A DNA stretch of 16,118 nt from Planctomycetaceae bacterium (GCA_947463775.1 CANHVD010000051.1:1-16118); one strand, 5' to 3'. Counted from the stretch's first letter, positions 1-8,398 are shown. The notes: generated by a model from the sequence alone, not told the origin. Translations and numbers: made by a program.

Positions 1-1221
1 AAATATGCGACCATCGTCGAAATGGCTCGTGACGCGATCCTGACAATCAATGACTCCGGTCTGATCGTTTCGGCCAATGAAGCGACCACAGCAATGCTGG
101 GGGATGAGACGAAGTTGTCGCTGATTATCCGGCAGCCGATCGGTCAGATTCTGCTGCATCATCACAGTGATCCCATGGACGCTCTGCGCACCGCAGCCGG
201 AACAATGCGAGCAAGAATAGAAGCTGATATTGTAAATAATGCCGGAGCCATGGTGCCTGTTGAAGTCACGGTCAGCAAAATCTCACTGCGAGGTTACTTG
301 TACTTTACGCTCATCGTTCGCGACATCACTGAACGCAAACGTGCTGAATCTCTGCTGGCCGATGCCAATCGCAAGCTGATTGATACGGCACACATGGCCG
401 GCAAAGCAGAAGTGGCCACATCAGTGCTGCACAATGTTGGCAATGTCCTGACCAGTATCAACGTATTGGCCTCAACCGTGCACGAAAAAGTTGCTGGCAG
501 CCGCTGCTCGGGACTTGCAAAGGCTGTCGGTCTGATTCGAGAGTACAAGGACAATCTCGCTGAATTCCTCACCAGTGATCAGCGAGGGAGACAACTTCCA
601 TCATATCTTGAAAAGCTCTCGGACACGCTGGCCTCCGAACAACGCGAATTGCTGGGCGACCTGATTTCTCTTAACAACAATGTTCAGCATGCGAATCAGA
701 TCGTGGCCGCTCAGCAAAGCCACGCCAGAGTTCAGAGCTTTGCAGAACAGACAGACCTCAGCGAATTACTGGAGAGTGCCGTTACGGTGATCATGGCTTC
801 CTGCCAGCGTCATTCCGTCAAGGTGATCCACGATATCGATCAGGCTCCCGAAATACTGATCGATCGGCACAAGCTGATTCAGATTGTCGTCAATCTGCTG
901 ACCAATGCTAAAGATGCCGTGGCCGAACTTCCGGTCGCGGACCGCAGAATTGATCTCAGGGCATTCCCCATCTCGTCTGAGCTGGTGCAGATTGAAGTTC
1001 AGGACAGTGGAGTCGGCATCGAGAAATCTCAGCTGACGAAAATTTTCTCGCAGGGCTTCACCACGAAAAAGAACGGACACGGATTCGGGCTGCACTACTG
1101 TAGTCTTGCCGCATCGGAACTGGGAGGTTCTCTGACAGTTGAAAGCGACGGACCAGGGACAGGCAGCACGTTCACCTTAACATTGCCACTTCGTTGCACC
1201 GCTCTGGTGGTGAGCCGGTGA
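1..1221 (+). CDS. PAS-domain sensor histidine kinase (5' end outside window)
   Basis: The reading frame is open to the first base of the window, so the start lies upstream; the ATG at 22 is internal to a PAS domain. Numbering from that ATG, the PAS core spans about 1-103 and ends in the typical DITERKRAE linker. The dimerisation/phosphoacceptor region follows at about 120-150 with the H-box SVLHNVGNVLTSINV (His137). The HATPase domain has an N-box around Asn291 and Asn295 (VVNLLTNAKDAV), a G1 box with Asp328 (DSGVGI), the FTTKK segment and the GHGFGL G2 box (352-357), and ends GTGSTFTLTLPL. It should autophosphorylate and signal to an unseen response regulator. No transmembrane segment is visible in this part, so localisation depends on the missing N-terminus. 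It converges on the hydrolase gene 62 bp downstream; no response regulator is adjacent on the visible side. Confidence 0.93.
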   Translation, partial: KYATIVEMARDAILTINDSGLIVSANEATTAMLGDETKLSLIIRQPIGQILLHHHSDPMDALRTAAGTMRARIEADIVNNAGAMVPVEVTVSKISLRGYLYFTLIVRDITERKRAESLLADANRKLIDTAHMAGKAEVATSVLHNVGNVLTSINVLASTVHEKVAGSRCSGLAKAVGLIREYKDNLAEFLTSDQRGRQLPSYLEKLSDTLASEQRELLGDLISLNNNVQHANQIVAAQQSHARVQSFAEQTDLSELLESAVTVIMASCQRHSVKVIHDIDQAPEILIDRHKLIQIVVNLLTNAKDAVAELPVADRRIDLRAFPISSELVQIEVQDSGVGIEKSQLTKIFSQGFTTKKNGHGFGLHYCSLAASELGGSLTVESDGPGTGSTFTLTLPLRCTALVVSR

Positions 1222-1283
1222 ACGCTCCGGAACAAGACTCCTGTCTCACACCTGAACGTTGACAATATCGACTGCATGAGCCG

Positions 1284-3617
1284 TTACGGTGTGGGCGTGT
1301 GTCCCAAATGCTTCTGCAGGAATTTGTAGGTTGCCTGCCCGTTGATTGTGTGCGGACCAACAAACCATTCGATCTCGGTTTTGTCACCGATCTTCAGTTG
1401 AGCGGAATACAGGTGGCGGATCTTGGCATATTCAAAAGCCACCCAGTGATCTTCGCCAACGCCATCGAAGTGGCCTCGTTCGACCATAAATGGACGCGGG
1501 CAGATTAACGCAGCCATCTCTGCATAGTTGAATGTGCTGCCCAGATCCCATTCGAAGATTTCGTACTCGCCCGTCCACATGTAGCTGAAGTTCTCACGAG
1601 TGCTGGCGTTCTTCAGAACCCATTCGTTGAAGTCGGCTGAGCAGATCGACAGGCAGTAGTCGGTCACCAGAGCCGGAATTCGCATGGCTGATTTTCCACC
1701 GTAACTTAGGCCGTAGAACGCGATGCGATCACCATCAACATTCGGCTGCGTCTTCAGCCAGTTTACGATCTGCTGATGTTGAGGCACGATGATGGAGAAC
1801 AGGGATTTCCCGAGCGGTTGAGCCTTCCGTTGAAGTGTGCGGAATCGATCCTGAAAGATGTAAGGATTCTGCGGTGAGAACGTGATGAATCCCTGTTCGC
1901 ATAGCTTCGCCGCAAAGTCATGATAGGCTGGGTGATCTCCCTGGAAGATGTCGACAGGGCGACCTTCAAGACCGTGTTGGCAGACCACAACCGGACGCTT
2001 TTCTCCGGGCTTCAGGTCTTTTGGCAACAACAGCACGCCATACGCAAACACATCCGGGAACACATCCAGAACAACTTCGTGGCCCGTCCATTTTTCGGTG
2101 TTCCAGGACTTTCGTGAGCGAGCATTGAATGGCAGCAACGGCTGTTCAAATTCGCCGATCACCTCTTTGCGGAAGATCTCACGATAATGCTCGACAGATT
2201 TTTCGTACGCTTCAACGGATGTCATATCGAGCTTCGACATGAAGTCCTTGCGAACAAAATGACTCTCGCGAAGCAGCGCCTGATTATGGCGGTCGATTTG
2301 TTTGAGGAGCCGGGGCTCGCTAACAAAGGTCTGAGACAGTTTACTCAATTCTGGATCAGAGGCCTTTGGCGCCGAGAGATCACCGGGCAAGTGAATACCA
2401 AAACTTCCCAGCATGCGCGCTACCAGTGCCCGCCCCGCGATGCGTTTATCGCCAAACCTTTCAACGGACAGCACCTCGGGCATTGGAGCGTGAAGGTCGT
2501 TCAGGCGGTTTTTGATGTTGGCAATGAGTTCTTCTGCGGCATTTGGTGCTGGCGATGTCAGGATCGCAGGGCCACCTCCATTGCCTTCCAGCGTGAGTTG
2601 GGGCCCGGGTGAAGTATCGACCAGCAACTTGCGCGGTGAGATCATCATCGCGAGCTCGGTTGCTCCAAAGTTGCTCAGTAAACCAGAGAAGTTGCGATCA
2701 ATGGGCTCTTTCCAACTCTCGTCACGCGGTCCGAAGAAGCCGCTGACAGTGGTAACATGGATTCGCGTGTCGAGACCTCCCGCGAACAGTGCTAACATTC
2801 CACCTTCGCCATACCCAAAGACGCCAATCTTCGTTTTCAAGGGATCCTTCGCGAACCAATCCACTAAACCGAGAGTCATCTGCAATTCGTAACCAGCAAG
2901 TGTTCGCCCCAACTCAAACGCGGCACGATGCAGGTACTCACGGTTTGTCAGATCAGCTCGGCCGAGGCGTTTTTCGCGATGACGACTGATCAATTGCGGT
3001 ACAACAACTCGGCAGCCGGACTCGGCCAGGTGACGTGCAACCTGAGACTCTTCCGCAATGCCTTCAGCAAGTCCACACACTTGTTCTGGTGTCTGATCCG
3101 CGTCCGGCAGCACGATCACATTGGCCAGGATGCTCTTTGCCTCGCCCTTCGGAGTCAGCAGCAGGCCTTCGCCGTAGATCGAAGGCAGTCCAGATCCCTG
3201 TGGCGTTGGATCACTCAGAACAGGCCAGCGAATGGCCTGCACCGTGAATTTCTCTGACTGAGCGATCACGGATTCACCACCCACGTTGACGATGATCTCC
3301 GGGGCCGCAAATGGCAGGCGAGCATCCCGGATGCCCAGGCACTTGGCCAGTTTTTCTCGATGCGGCTTCAAAGATGCTTCGTACGCTTCTGGCGATGATG
3401 TATCGACCTTGAATCGTTCCGCACGAGTTGCTGCGGTCGTCTCGATCTCTTTCAGCAGAAACCGATCAATCCCATCGACCATCTGCGAGGCCAGATCGCC
3501 TTCAATGGTCAGCGGCGTTGTCCCGGAAGGTCCAGCAACCTCCTGCGCCGATAGCGGAGAAGCGTAAACTCCAACAGCGAATACAAACAGAATCAACGCA
3601 GTGCGGACAGACAACAT
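1284..3617 (-). CDS. Secreted tandem alpha/beta hydrolase (dienelactone hydrolase / acetyl xylan esterase-like), 777 aa
   Basis: I chose the ATG at 3617, not the upstream ATG at 3878, because it opens a clear signal peptide (MLSVRTALILFVFAVGVYA, cleavage near SAQ at 23-25) and has AGGAGG seven bases ahead. The protein has two alpha/beta-hydrolase-like halves that share similar lead-in segments (SPEAYEASLKPHREKL at about 75-90 and SVEAYEKSVEHYREIF at about 467-482). The C-terminal half (about 460-777) has a nucleophile elbow GLSYGG with Ser638, a plausible acid at Asp718 and His756 (GPHTI), so it should be catalytic. The N-terminal half has GYGEGG with Glu271 in the nucleophile position and is probably not an ordinary serine hydrolase. 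A role in cleaving esters of polysaccharides or other exported substrates is inferred; the substrate is unknown. The oxidase gene lies 172 bp upstream on the same strand. Confidence 0.88.
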   Translation of the reverse strand: MLSVRTALILFVFAVGVYASPLSAQEVAGPSGTTPLTIEGDLASQMVDGIDRFLLKEIETTAATRAERFKVDTSSPEAYEASLKPHREKLAKCLGIRDARLPFAAPEIIVNVGGESVIAQSEKFTVQAIRWPVLSDPTPQGSGLPSIYGEGLLLTPKGEAKSILANVIVLPDADQTPEQVCGLAEGIAEESQVARHLAESGCRVVVPQLISRHREKRLGRADLTNREYLHRAAFELGRTLAGYELQMTLGLVDWFAKDPLKTKIGVFGYGEGGMLALFAGGLDTRIHVTTVSGFFGPRDESWKEPIDRNFSGLLSNFGATELAMMISPRKLLVDTSPGPQLTLEGNGGGPAILTSPAPNAAEELIANIKNRLNDLHAPMPEVLSVERFGDKRIAGRALVARMLGSFGIHLPGDLSAPKASDPELSKLSQTFVSEPRLLKQIDRHNQALLRESHFVRKDFMSKLDMTSVEAYEKSVEHYREIFRKEVIGEFEQPLLPFNARSRKSWNTEKWTGHEVVLDVFPDVFAYGVLLLPKDLKPGEKRPVVVCQHGLEGRPVDIFQGDHPAYHDFAAKLCEQGFITFSPQNPYIFQDRFRTLQRKAQPLGKSLFSIIVPQHQQIVNWLKTQPNVDGDRIAFYGLSYGGKSAMRIPALVTDYCLSICSADFNEWVLKNASTRENFSYMWTGEYEIFEWDLGSTFNYAEMAALICPRPFMVERGHFDGVGEDHWVAFEYAKIRHLYSAQLKIGDKTEIEWFVGPHTINGQATYKFLQKHLGHTPTP

Positions 3618-3624
3618 CGCGGAA

Positions 3625-3630
3625 CCTCCT
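3625..3630 (-). promoter_or_regulatory. Consensus ribosome binding site of the hydrolase gene
   Basis: The minus strand reads AGGAGG here, seven bases before the ATG at 3617. This perfect Shine-Dalgarno motif fixes the start at the signal-peptide methionine and argues against the 87-residue N-terminal extension that the open frame would allow. Confidence 0.85.
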
Positions 3631-3789
3631 GATGGCAGACAGATGGCGAACATCGAAGAATCGTCGGCGGAAGTAACCGGCGATCGTAAAACAGCGGGGC
3701 CGCAATGGTAACCACTCATATCTAAATGGCGAACGATCGGACTGAGTTTTGATGCGAACCGAGCCGTTGAGCGACTTAGTTCCGATTGG

Positions 3790-5223
3790 CTAAGCTTCTT
3801 CGAGCAACTGTCTCGTCCAGTCATTCTGGAAGTTTCCGTTTGGATCGTACTCCTTGCAGACTTGTCGAAAAGCGGCAAATTGGGGGTAGAGTTTTCGCAA
3901 TTCTATCGGCTGGAGATAGCACAGTTTTCCCCAGTGTGGACGAGCCACAAACAGTGACGCCATGCTGCGACTCAGAAAACGTCCGACGGTCTCAAAAGCA
4001 TCACGATCTTTACCTCGCGCGTAGCATGTGAAGGTAATCGCGTACCACGGTGAATCTGCCAGTTCATCTGCGGACGCATTCCCCGGACTCGACATCGAAA
4101 TCAAGGCATCGTCCGGCAGCACTTTTCTGATGCAGATCGGGAAATGATGACAGTAGATTCCCGCCACAGCACTTAGATCTTCTTCAAGTCCGACCTGGGA
4201 CAGCTTGTTGCGGAATGAATTGTCGACCTCCTGGACTGTCCCTCCTGCAACGCACAGGACCTGCTCCACAAACTGCATCGCCGGTTCCAGTCTTTCCCTG
4301 GTGACGAAGAGTTCAAGCTCGATATGTCGAAACAGTTCATGCTCCATCACCAACTGTGGACTCGACTGATCCACTACTGACCAGTCGCGAACCACAAACG
4401 TCGGGATGACTCGCCGAAAAATCAGCCGGATCAGACTCTTCACTCGAATGAGACGAACGAGCAGCAGGATCAGCAGATGCATCGCCACATCAATCGTCAG
4501 AAACCGATACCATCGATAAAGCCCGGCGGTCGCGGAACGATCCATTGAGGACTCGCGGCGATGTTGTGCCATGTAACTCCATCGCCAGGGAATAAGGAAG
4601 AACTGTTGCAAAGGAAACTGTTCCTCAGCCGCGACAACTTCTGAAAGCTGGGCATACTCGTGAAAGCTTTCTTCGACACAATACGCCGATCGACACTGCA
4701 TTCGTACGCTAAGAATGACGCCCAGGCATCCGAGTGAACATCTTGCCGCGCGAAGTTCTGCTCCTTCGGTGATCTCAGTGATCGTCGCTCGACCGGTCTT
4801 GGTATCGTAGCGAGCAACCCGGACACTCATGACATAATGGCACAGGGAATTCCGTCCGGATCCGTGAGTTGCTGTTGAAACGGCTCCCGCCACAGATTGT
4901 TCGGTGATCAATCCCAACGACGGAAGAGTCCAGTTCTTCTGACGTTCCAGTTCCGACAAAAGACGCTTAATCTGACATCCAGCTCCGACATCGACCGAGG
5001 GTTGATGATTCTGATCTGCGGTTCTCACATGATTCAGTTGCCGCAGATCCAGCAGAACATCGTTGGCTTCAATGGCTTTGCTCCACGAATGAAGGCGTCC
5101 GATGCATCGAATCCGCTGACCTTGGTGCCTGTCAAGAATTTCGAGCACCTCCTGCTCCGTTTCGGGCATGTAAAAAGACCTCGGATTCAGCTCTATGTTG
5201 CCGCCAAAATTCGTCGTTCGCAT
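3790..5223 (-). CDS. FAD-binding D-arabinono-1,4-lactone oxidase / gulonolactone oxidase family protein, 477 aa
   Basis: This is an FAD-dependent oxidoreductase of the vanillyl-alcohol oxidase fold. The N-terminal PCMH-type FAD domain (about 10-180) begins NFGGNIELNPRSFYMPET and has GRLHSW with His45, the position that carries covalent FAD in gulonolactone oxidases, and ATHGSG at 118-123. The C-terminal substrate domain ends with the family signature HWGK (430-433) and YDPNGNF (459-465). Family members oxidise aldonolactones or alditols with oxygen or another acceptor; the real substrate cannot be read here. A hydrophobic, arginine-rich stretch at about 243-278 (LTIDVAMHLLILLLVRLIR onwards) suggests monotopic membrane attachment. 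No signal peptide is visible. The start fits the family N-terminus, although the ribosome site is weak. It may be transcribed with the secreted hydrolase downstream. Confidence 0.9.
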   Translation of the reverse strand: MRTTNFGGNIELNPRSFYMPETEQEVLEILDRHQGQRIRCIGRLHSWSKAIEANDVLLDLRQLNHVRTADQNHQPSVDVGAGCQIKRLLSELERQKNWTLPSLGLITEQSVAGAVSTATHGSGRNSLCHYVMSVRVARYDTKTGRATITEITEGAELRAARCSLGCLGVILSVRMQCRSAYCVEESFHEYAQLSEVVAAEEQFPLQQFFLIPWRWSYMAQHRRESSMDRSATAGLYRWYRFLTIDVAMHLLILLLVRLIRVKSLIRLIFRRVIPTFVVRDWSVVDQSSPQLVMEHELFRHIELELFVTRERLEPAMQFVEQVLCVAGGTVQEVDNSFRNKLSQVGLEEDLSAVAGIYCHHFPICIRKVLPDDALISMSSPGNASADELADSPWYAITFTCYARGKDRDAFETVGRFLSRSMASLFVARPHWGKLCYLQPIELRKLYPQFAAFRQVCKEYDPNGNFQNDWTRQLLEEA

Positions 5224-5293
5224 AAACTTCGCCCGCCTGATTGAGAGTTAAAAAACTGCTTCTGTGCTACAAGGCGAGAACGGCGACGACATT

Positions 5294-5332
5294 GTGCGCG
5301 AAATTGCCGGGATCTTTCCATTTTTCGCGCAC
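5294..5332. repeat. 10-bp perfect inverted repeat in the divergent oxidase / sigma factor region
   Basis: Arms GTGCGCGAAA (5294-5303) and TTTCGCGCAC (5323-5332) are perfectly complementary around a 19-base centre. An outer pair, AAGGCGA (5271-5277) and TCGCCTT (5349-5355), could extend the structure and brings its edge close to the sigma factor start at 5374. It sits in the 150 bp between two divergent genes, so it may be an operator for a dimeric regulator or a structured leader of the sigma factor mRNA. There is no T-run that would make it a normal terminator. Confidence 0.6.
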
Positions 5333-5373
5333 CGCGGTTTTGGAGATGTCGCCTTTAACCAAGAGGGCCCTAT

Positions 5374-5943
5374 GTGACGGACTCTGAATCCAATCTCGCT
5401 TCCATTCTGAATCGGTTTCGGCCTGTGCTTTTGACGCTGGCCGAAGCGATGATTTCACCAGCCCTGCGCAGTGATCTGGAAGCTTCGGATCTGGTTCAGC
5501 AAACACTGATGGAGGCACACTGCAATGCGGAGCAACTCGTGCTGATGAATTCCGCCGTCGTCTTTTCCTGGCTGCGCAGCGCCTTGCAGCACAATATGTT
5601 GGACGCGATCAAGCACCTTCGAACGCAGAAGAACAATATTCGCAGACGCCTGCGGACATCGGAAATTGAAGCGTCATGGTGCCGACTGGAAATGATGCTC
5701 GTTGACGAGCAAACATCTCCCAGTGAAGTTCTGCAGAGGAATGAGCAATTGTGCCTGATGCTAAGTGCTCTGCAAACCCTGCCGGATAACCAGCGTACCT
5801 CGCTGATTATGAAACATCTGAAAGGGCTTTCGTTGAGGGAAGTTGCTGTGGCGATGCAGCTTTCAGAATCTGCAACGGCCGGATTGCTGCATCGTGGGCG
5901 CCAGCGATTAGCGCAGTGTCTGGAGAATCCAGGTCATGAATAG
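5374..5943 (+). CDS. ECF-type sigma-70 family RNA polymerase sigma factor, 189 aa
   Basis: This two-domain sigma factor has a region 2 at about 15-95 (DLEASDLVQQTLMEA, then FSWLRSALQHNMLDAIKHLR) and a region 4 at about 130-183 (LPDNQRTSLIMKHLKGLSLREVA, then LSESATAGLLHRGRQRL). Length and layout match the planctomycete ECF factors that are encoded beside Ser/Thr kinases. It should direct RNA polymerase to a dedicated promoter set. The start is a GTG at 5374: there is an in-frame TAA at 5356 and no ATG near, and AAGAGGG lies six bases ahead. It overlaps the kinase gene by eight bases (ATGAATAG), so the two are translationally coupled. No anti-sigma factor is nearby; in this arrangement the kinase is the likely controller, which is inference. 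Confidence 0.93.
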   Translation: MTDSESNLASILNRFRPVLLTLAEAMISPALRSDLEASDLVQQTLMEAHCNAEQLVLMNSAVVFSWLRSALQHNMLDAIKHLRTQKNNIRRRLRTSEIEASWCRLEMMLVDEQTSPSEVLQRNEQLCLMLSALQTLPDNQRTSLIMKHLKGLSLREVAVAMQLSESATAGLLHRGRQRLAQCLENPGHE

Positions 5944-7564
5944 TTCTCTCTTCGGACGCCCGACCAATAATGCTGACGACGACACTCTGGCGCAACTGGA
6001 ACGCTTGGCAGAGAGTGGTTCACAGTCTGAGTTCCCGCCTTCACCGCCAACAGAAGGGGAAGCAGAAGGCCGAACACTCGAGGCGGTGGCGGAACATTAT
6101 CGCCTTTACAACATGATCGAACACCTTGCTGCGCCGGTGCGTCTGGCGTTGGCAGCGGATGACTCACCGCCGCAGTTGCCTGAGTATGAAGGTCTGGAAG
6201 AAATCGGCCGTGGCGGCATGGGAGTTGTCTATCGAGGTCTTCATCGAAAACTCAAAAGGCTTGATGCGATCAAGGTGATTCGGCCCGATCGATTGGCAGG
6301 CATCATTCCGGAATCCGTCAGACAGATGCAGTATCGATTTGAGCGAGAACTGCGTCTTGCTGCATACGTTGCTCATGAAAACATTGTTCCTGTTTACCAG
6401 GTTGGCGAAGTCGACGGGCACCCGTGGTTCTCGATGCAGTTCGTTGAAGGAGTCTCTCTGCAGGAGCTTCGCGGCAATGCCTCGGTGGCTCCAGAACAAG
6501 TCGCTGTCGTGATGGAAAAAATTGCTCGGGCGGTCAACATCGTGCATCGGCATGGCGTTCTGCATGGAGACATCAAGCCACACAATATCCTGATCGAGCG
6601 AGAGACGAATCGTCCGCTGATCACAGACTTTGGTCTGGCTGATTTTGACCTGTGTTTTGACCTGCAGGGTGACGAGATTCAGAAGGATTCCGGGGCCGAA
6701 AACATCGCTGGTACACCGGCGTACATGGCACCGGAACTGTTGCGCGCCGCGATGCAGCAAGCCAGTCCGCAGGAAGCGGCACTCGTCAGATCTGTTTCGT
6801 CTGATGTCTATTCACTGGGAGCAACGTTGTGGGCCACGCTCAGCGGTCGATCGCCGCTGGAATTCAGGAACGCGCAGGTTGCCGTTGATTCCCGATCGAG
6901 CAATCTGCCGGCGGAGTTGCTGAAGATCTGCCAGAAATCCATGTCGGAGAATCCTGCATTGCGGCACCAGTCTGCTCAGGAATTTGCCGACGAACTGGCT
7001 CAGTGGCTAAATCGACCGCGATGGAACCAGTACTTCCCCGGTCTGCGAAATCTATTGTGGGTGATCGTCGCACCGTGCCTGTTGATCAGCAACCTGATCG
7101 TATGGACCCTGATGCGTGAACAGGCGGCGGAGTTCCTGATCTGGGGTGTGATCTTTATTGGCTATGCGCCGCTGTTTGCGGTGTTTTTCAGGAGTCAGCG
7201 AATTCACCGCGTTTCTGACTCCGCACGGCGAGAACTCTGGTCAATCTGGATCGGCCATGCCATCGGCGCTGCGGCGAGTATGATCAGTTTACGTCTGCTT
7301 TTGGCTCAGGATCTAAGTCGCATGATCCCCGCGTTTTATTGTGCATGGGCTGCGATAACTTCTGTGGTCTTGTTCGCGAAGAGTGGCAACTTCTGGACGG
7401 CGTATCGCTGGATCGGGGTAGCCTGGTCAGGCATCGCTGTGTCCATGGCCCTCCTGCCCGAAATAAGTCCAATCCTGTTTGGGTGCGCAGCAGCAATAAC
7501 CTGCATCGTTATCGCTCGGGGTGATAAAGCCTTTGCCGACGATGAGCACGGCTCATCACCGTGA
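5936..7564 (+). CDS. Membrane-anchored Ser/Thr protein kinase (PknB/Hanks type), 542 aa
   Basis: An N-terminal acidic tail (1-80) precedes the kinase domain (about 85-360). It shows the glycine loop GRGGMGVVY (91-99), Lys113 in DAIKVI, an alpha-C glutamate in FERELRLA (about 135-142), the catalytic loop HGDIKPHN (210-217, Asp212 and Asn217), DFG (231-233) and MAPEL (264-268). The catalytic loop has Gly in place of the usual Arg, so it is a non-RD kinase. All other catalytic residues are present, so it should be active. After the kinase come about five hydrophobic segments (roughly 372-393, 398-418, 435-456, 463-481 and 490-527) with no extracellular PASTA, WD40 or TPR sensor. The start overlaps the sigma factor stop. 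It probably phosphorylates that factor or a partner, by analogy with known ECF-kinase pairs. Confidence 0.93.
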   Translation: MNSSLFGRPTNNADDDTLAQLERLAESGSQSEFPPSPPTEGEAEGRTLEAVAEHYRLYNMIEHLAAPVRLALAADDSPPQLPEYEGLEEIGRGGMGVVYRGLHRKLKRLDAIKVIRPDRLAGIIPESVRQMQYRFERELRLAAYVAHENIVPVYQVGEVDGHPWFSMQFVEGVSLQELRGNASVAPEQVAVVMEKIARAVNIVHRHGVLHGDIKPHNILIERETNRPLITDFGLADFDLCFDLQGDEIQKDSGAENIAGTPAYMAPELLRAAMQQASPQEAALVRSVSSDVYSLGATLWATLSGRSPLEFRNAQVAVDSRSSNLPAELLKICQKSMSENPALRHQSAQEFADELAQWLNRPRWNQYFPGLRNLLWVIVAPCLLISNLIVWTLMREQAAEFLIWGVIFIGYAPLFAVFFRSQRIHRVSDSARRELWSIWIGHAIGAAASMISLRLLLAQDLSRMIPAFYCAWAAITSVVLFAKSGNFWTAYRWIGVAWSGIAVSMALLPEISPILFGCAAAITCIVIARGDKAFADDEHGSSP

Positions 7565-7565
7565 G

Positions 7566-7580
7566 ATCCCAAAGTGGGAT
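7566..7580. terminator. Small stem-loop just after the kinase stop codon
   Basis: ATCCCA (7566-7571) pairs with TGGGAT (7575-7580) around the loop AAG, two bases after the kinase stop and between convergent genes. There is no T-run after it, so a terminator role is weak; it may only stabilise the 3' end. Confidence 0.3.
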
Positions 7581-7622
7581 TATCCATTCGATTCGGGAGA
7601 CGCTTTTCCTGGCTCTGCCGAA

Positions 7623-8237
7623 TCATCGCGAGCCGAAGTAGAACAGCATCATTCCCAACGCAACTCGATGAGCCATATCAGGCAGGAAATCAGGCATCTC
7701 GAACAGTTCCGGAACGCCGGCAATCCCCACGGCAAGGAGCACCACAATGGCCTTGAAATCACCCCACGCCGAAGATGGCCGATGGCCGGTGCGACTGCCG
7801 AACCACGCCCCGACACCTCGAAAAATGGAGCCCAGCACATACGCGGCAACAATTCCCAGCAGCGATACGGCACGAGGTTCCATCAGGCGATGGTGTCGAT
7901 AAAGAAAAACTCCGAGGCCCACAAACGCGGCAAGAATCAGCAGTCGAATACTGTGTCGAGGAAGAAACAGGGGATGCTGTTCCTTCTCAATCAGCCCCTC
8001 TTCCTGAATCCTCTTGAGCACTTCCGGAGGCAGCGAAACAAATCGTCGTGAGGTAAAGTAATGAGCCAGCGCGATCAGCAGAGTTTCCGTCCAGATCAAG
8101 TCCAGATCGTGCCCCCGAGCCACACTGACAGTCACAATCGCAACCACAAACAGTGTCAGGATAGCTCGCACGCTACCAACAGGAAGTCCCAGTGGCGGCC
8201 AGTACTTTGGTGATCCTTCAGGTTCCAGTGCAGACAT
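7623..8237 (-). CDS. Hypothetical multi-pass membrane protein, 204 aa
   Basis: I do not recognise a named family. The protein has a short cytoplasmic-looking N-terminus, then the motif PPLGLPVGSVRAILTLFVV (14-32), which resembles the start of several uncharacterised planctomycete membrane proteins. Hydrophobic segments lie at about 22-40, 97-113, 122-142, 161-177 and 190-203, with a weaker one near 50-60. A charged loop at about 62-96 (LPPEVLKRIQEEGLIEKEQ) separates the first and second groups. No catalytic motif is visible. The ATG at 8237 has a purine-rich GAGAGAG stretch upstream. It lies 161 bp downstream of rsmG on the same strand and could share its transcript, but the gap makes that uncertain. 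It converges on the kinase gene. Confidence 0.82.
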   Translation of the reverse strand: MSALEPEGSPKYWPPLGLPVGSVRAILTLFVVAIVTVSVARGHDLDLIWTETLLIALAHYFTSRRFVSLPPEVLKRIQEEGLIEKEQHPLFLPRHSIRLLILAAFVGLGVFLYRHHRLMEPRAVSLLGIVAAYVLGSIFRGVGAWFGSRTGHRPSSAWGDFKAIVVLLAVGIAGVPELFEMPDFLPDMAHRVALGMMLFYFGSR

Positions 8238-8398
8238 CGTGCTCTCTCGCGGTTTCTATGTAACACCGAAACGGTTCGATCAATCACAGTACGTCCGCGT
8301 ATGGCGGATTGAGTCGGTTTATCCGAATCCAACCGAGGGAAGCCGTTGGAACAGCTCGCCGATGGCGTCGGGGTAACAGACAAACCGATTATGAAGGA

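Noticed and set aside
2187..2612. 141-codon plus-strand open frame opposite the hydrolase.
   Set aside because: It lies wholly antisense to a coherent secreted protein and has no recognisable domain.
3618..3878. N-terminal extension of the hydrolase frame to an ATG at 3878.
   Set aside because: It would bury the signal peptide, overlaps the end of the oxidase gene, and the perfect ribosome site at 3625-3630 points to 3617.
6164..6760. 198-codon minus-strand open frame within the kinase gene.
   Set aside because: It is fully antisense to the conserved kinase domain, and its translation shows no recognisable domain; it is a shadow of codon use.
7521..8051. 176-codon plus-strand open frame opposite the membrane protein gene.
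   Set aside because: Its translation is rich in His, Arg, Gln and Asn without a fold pattern, while the opposite strand encodes clear membrane helices.
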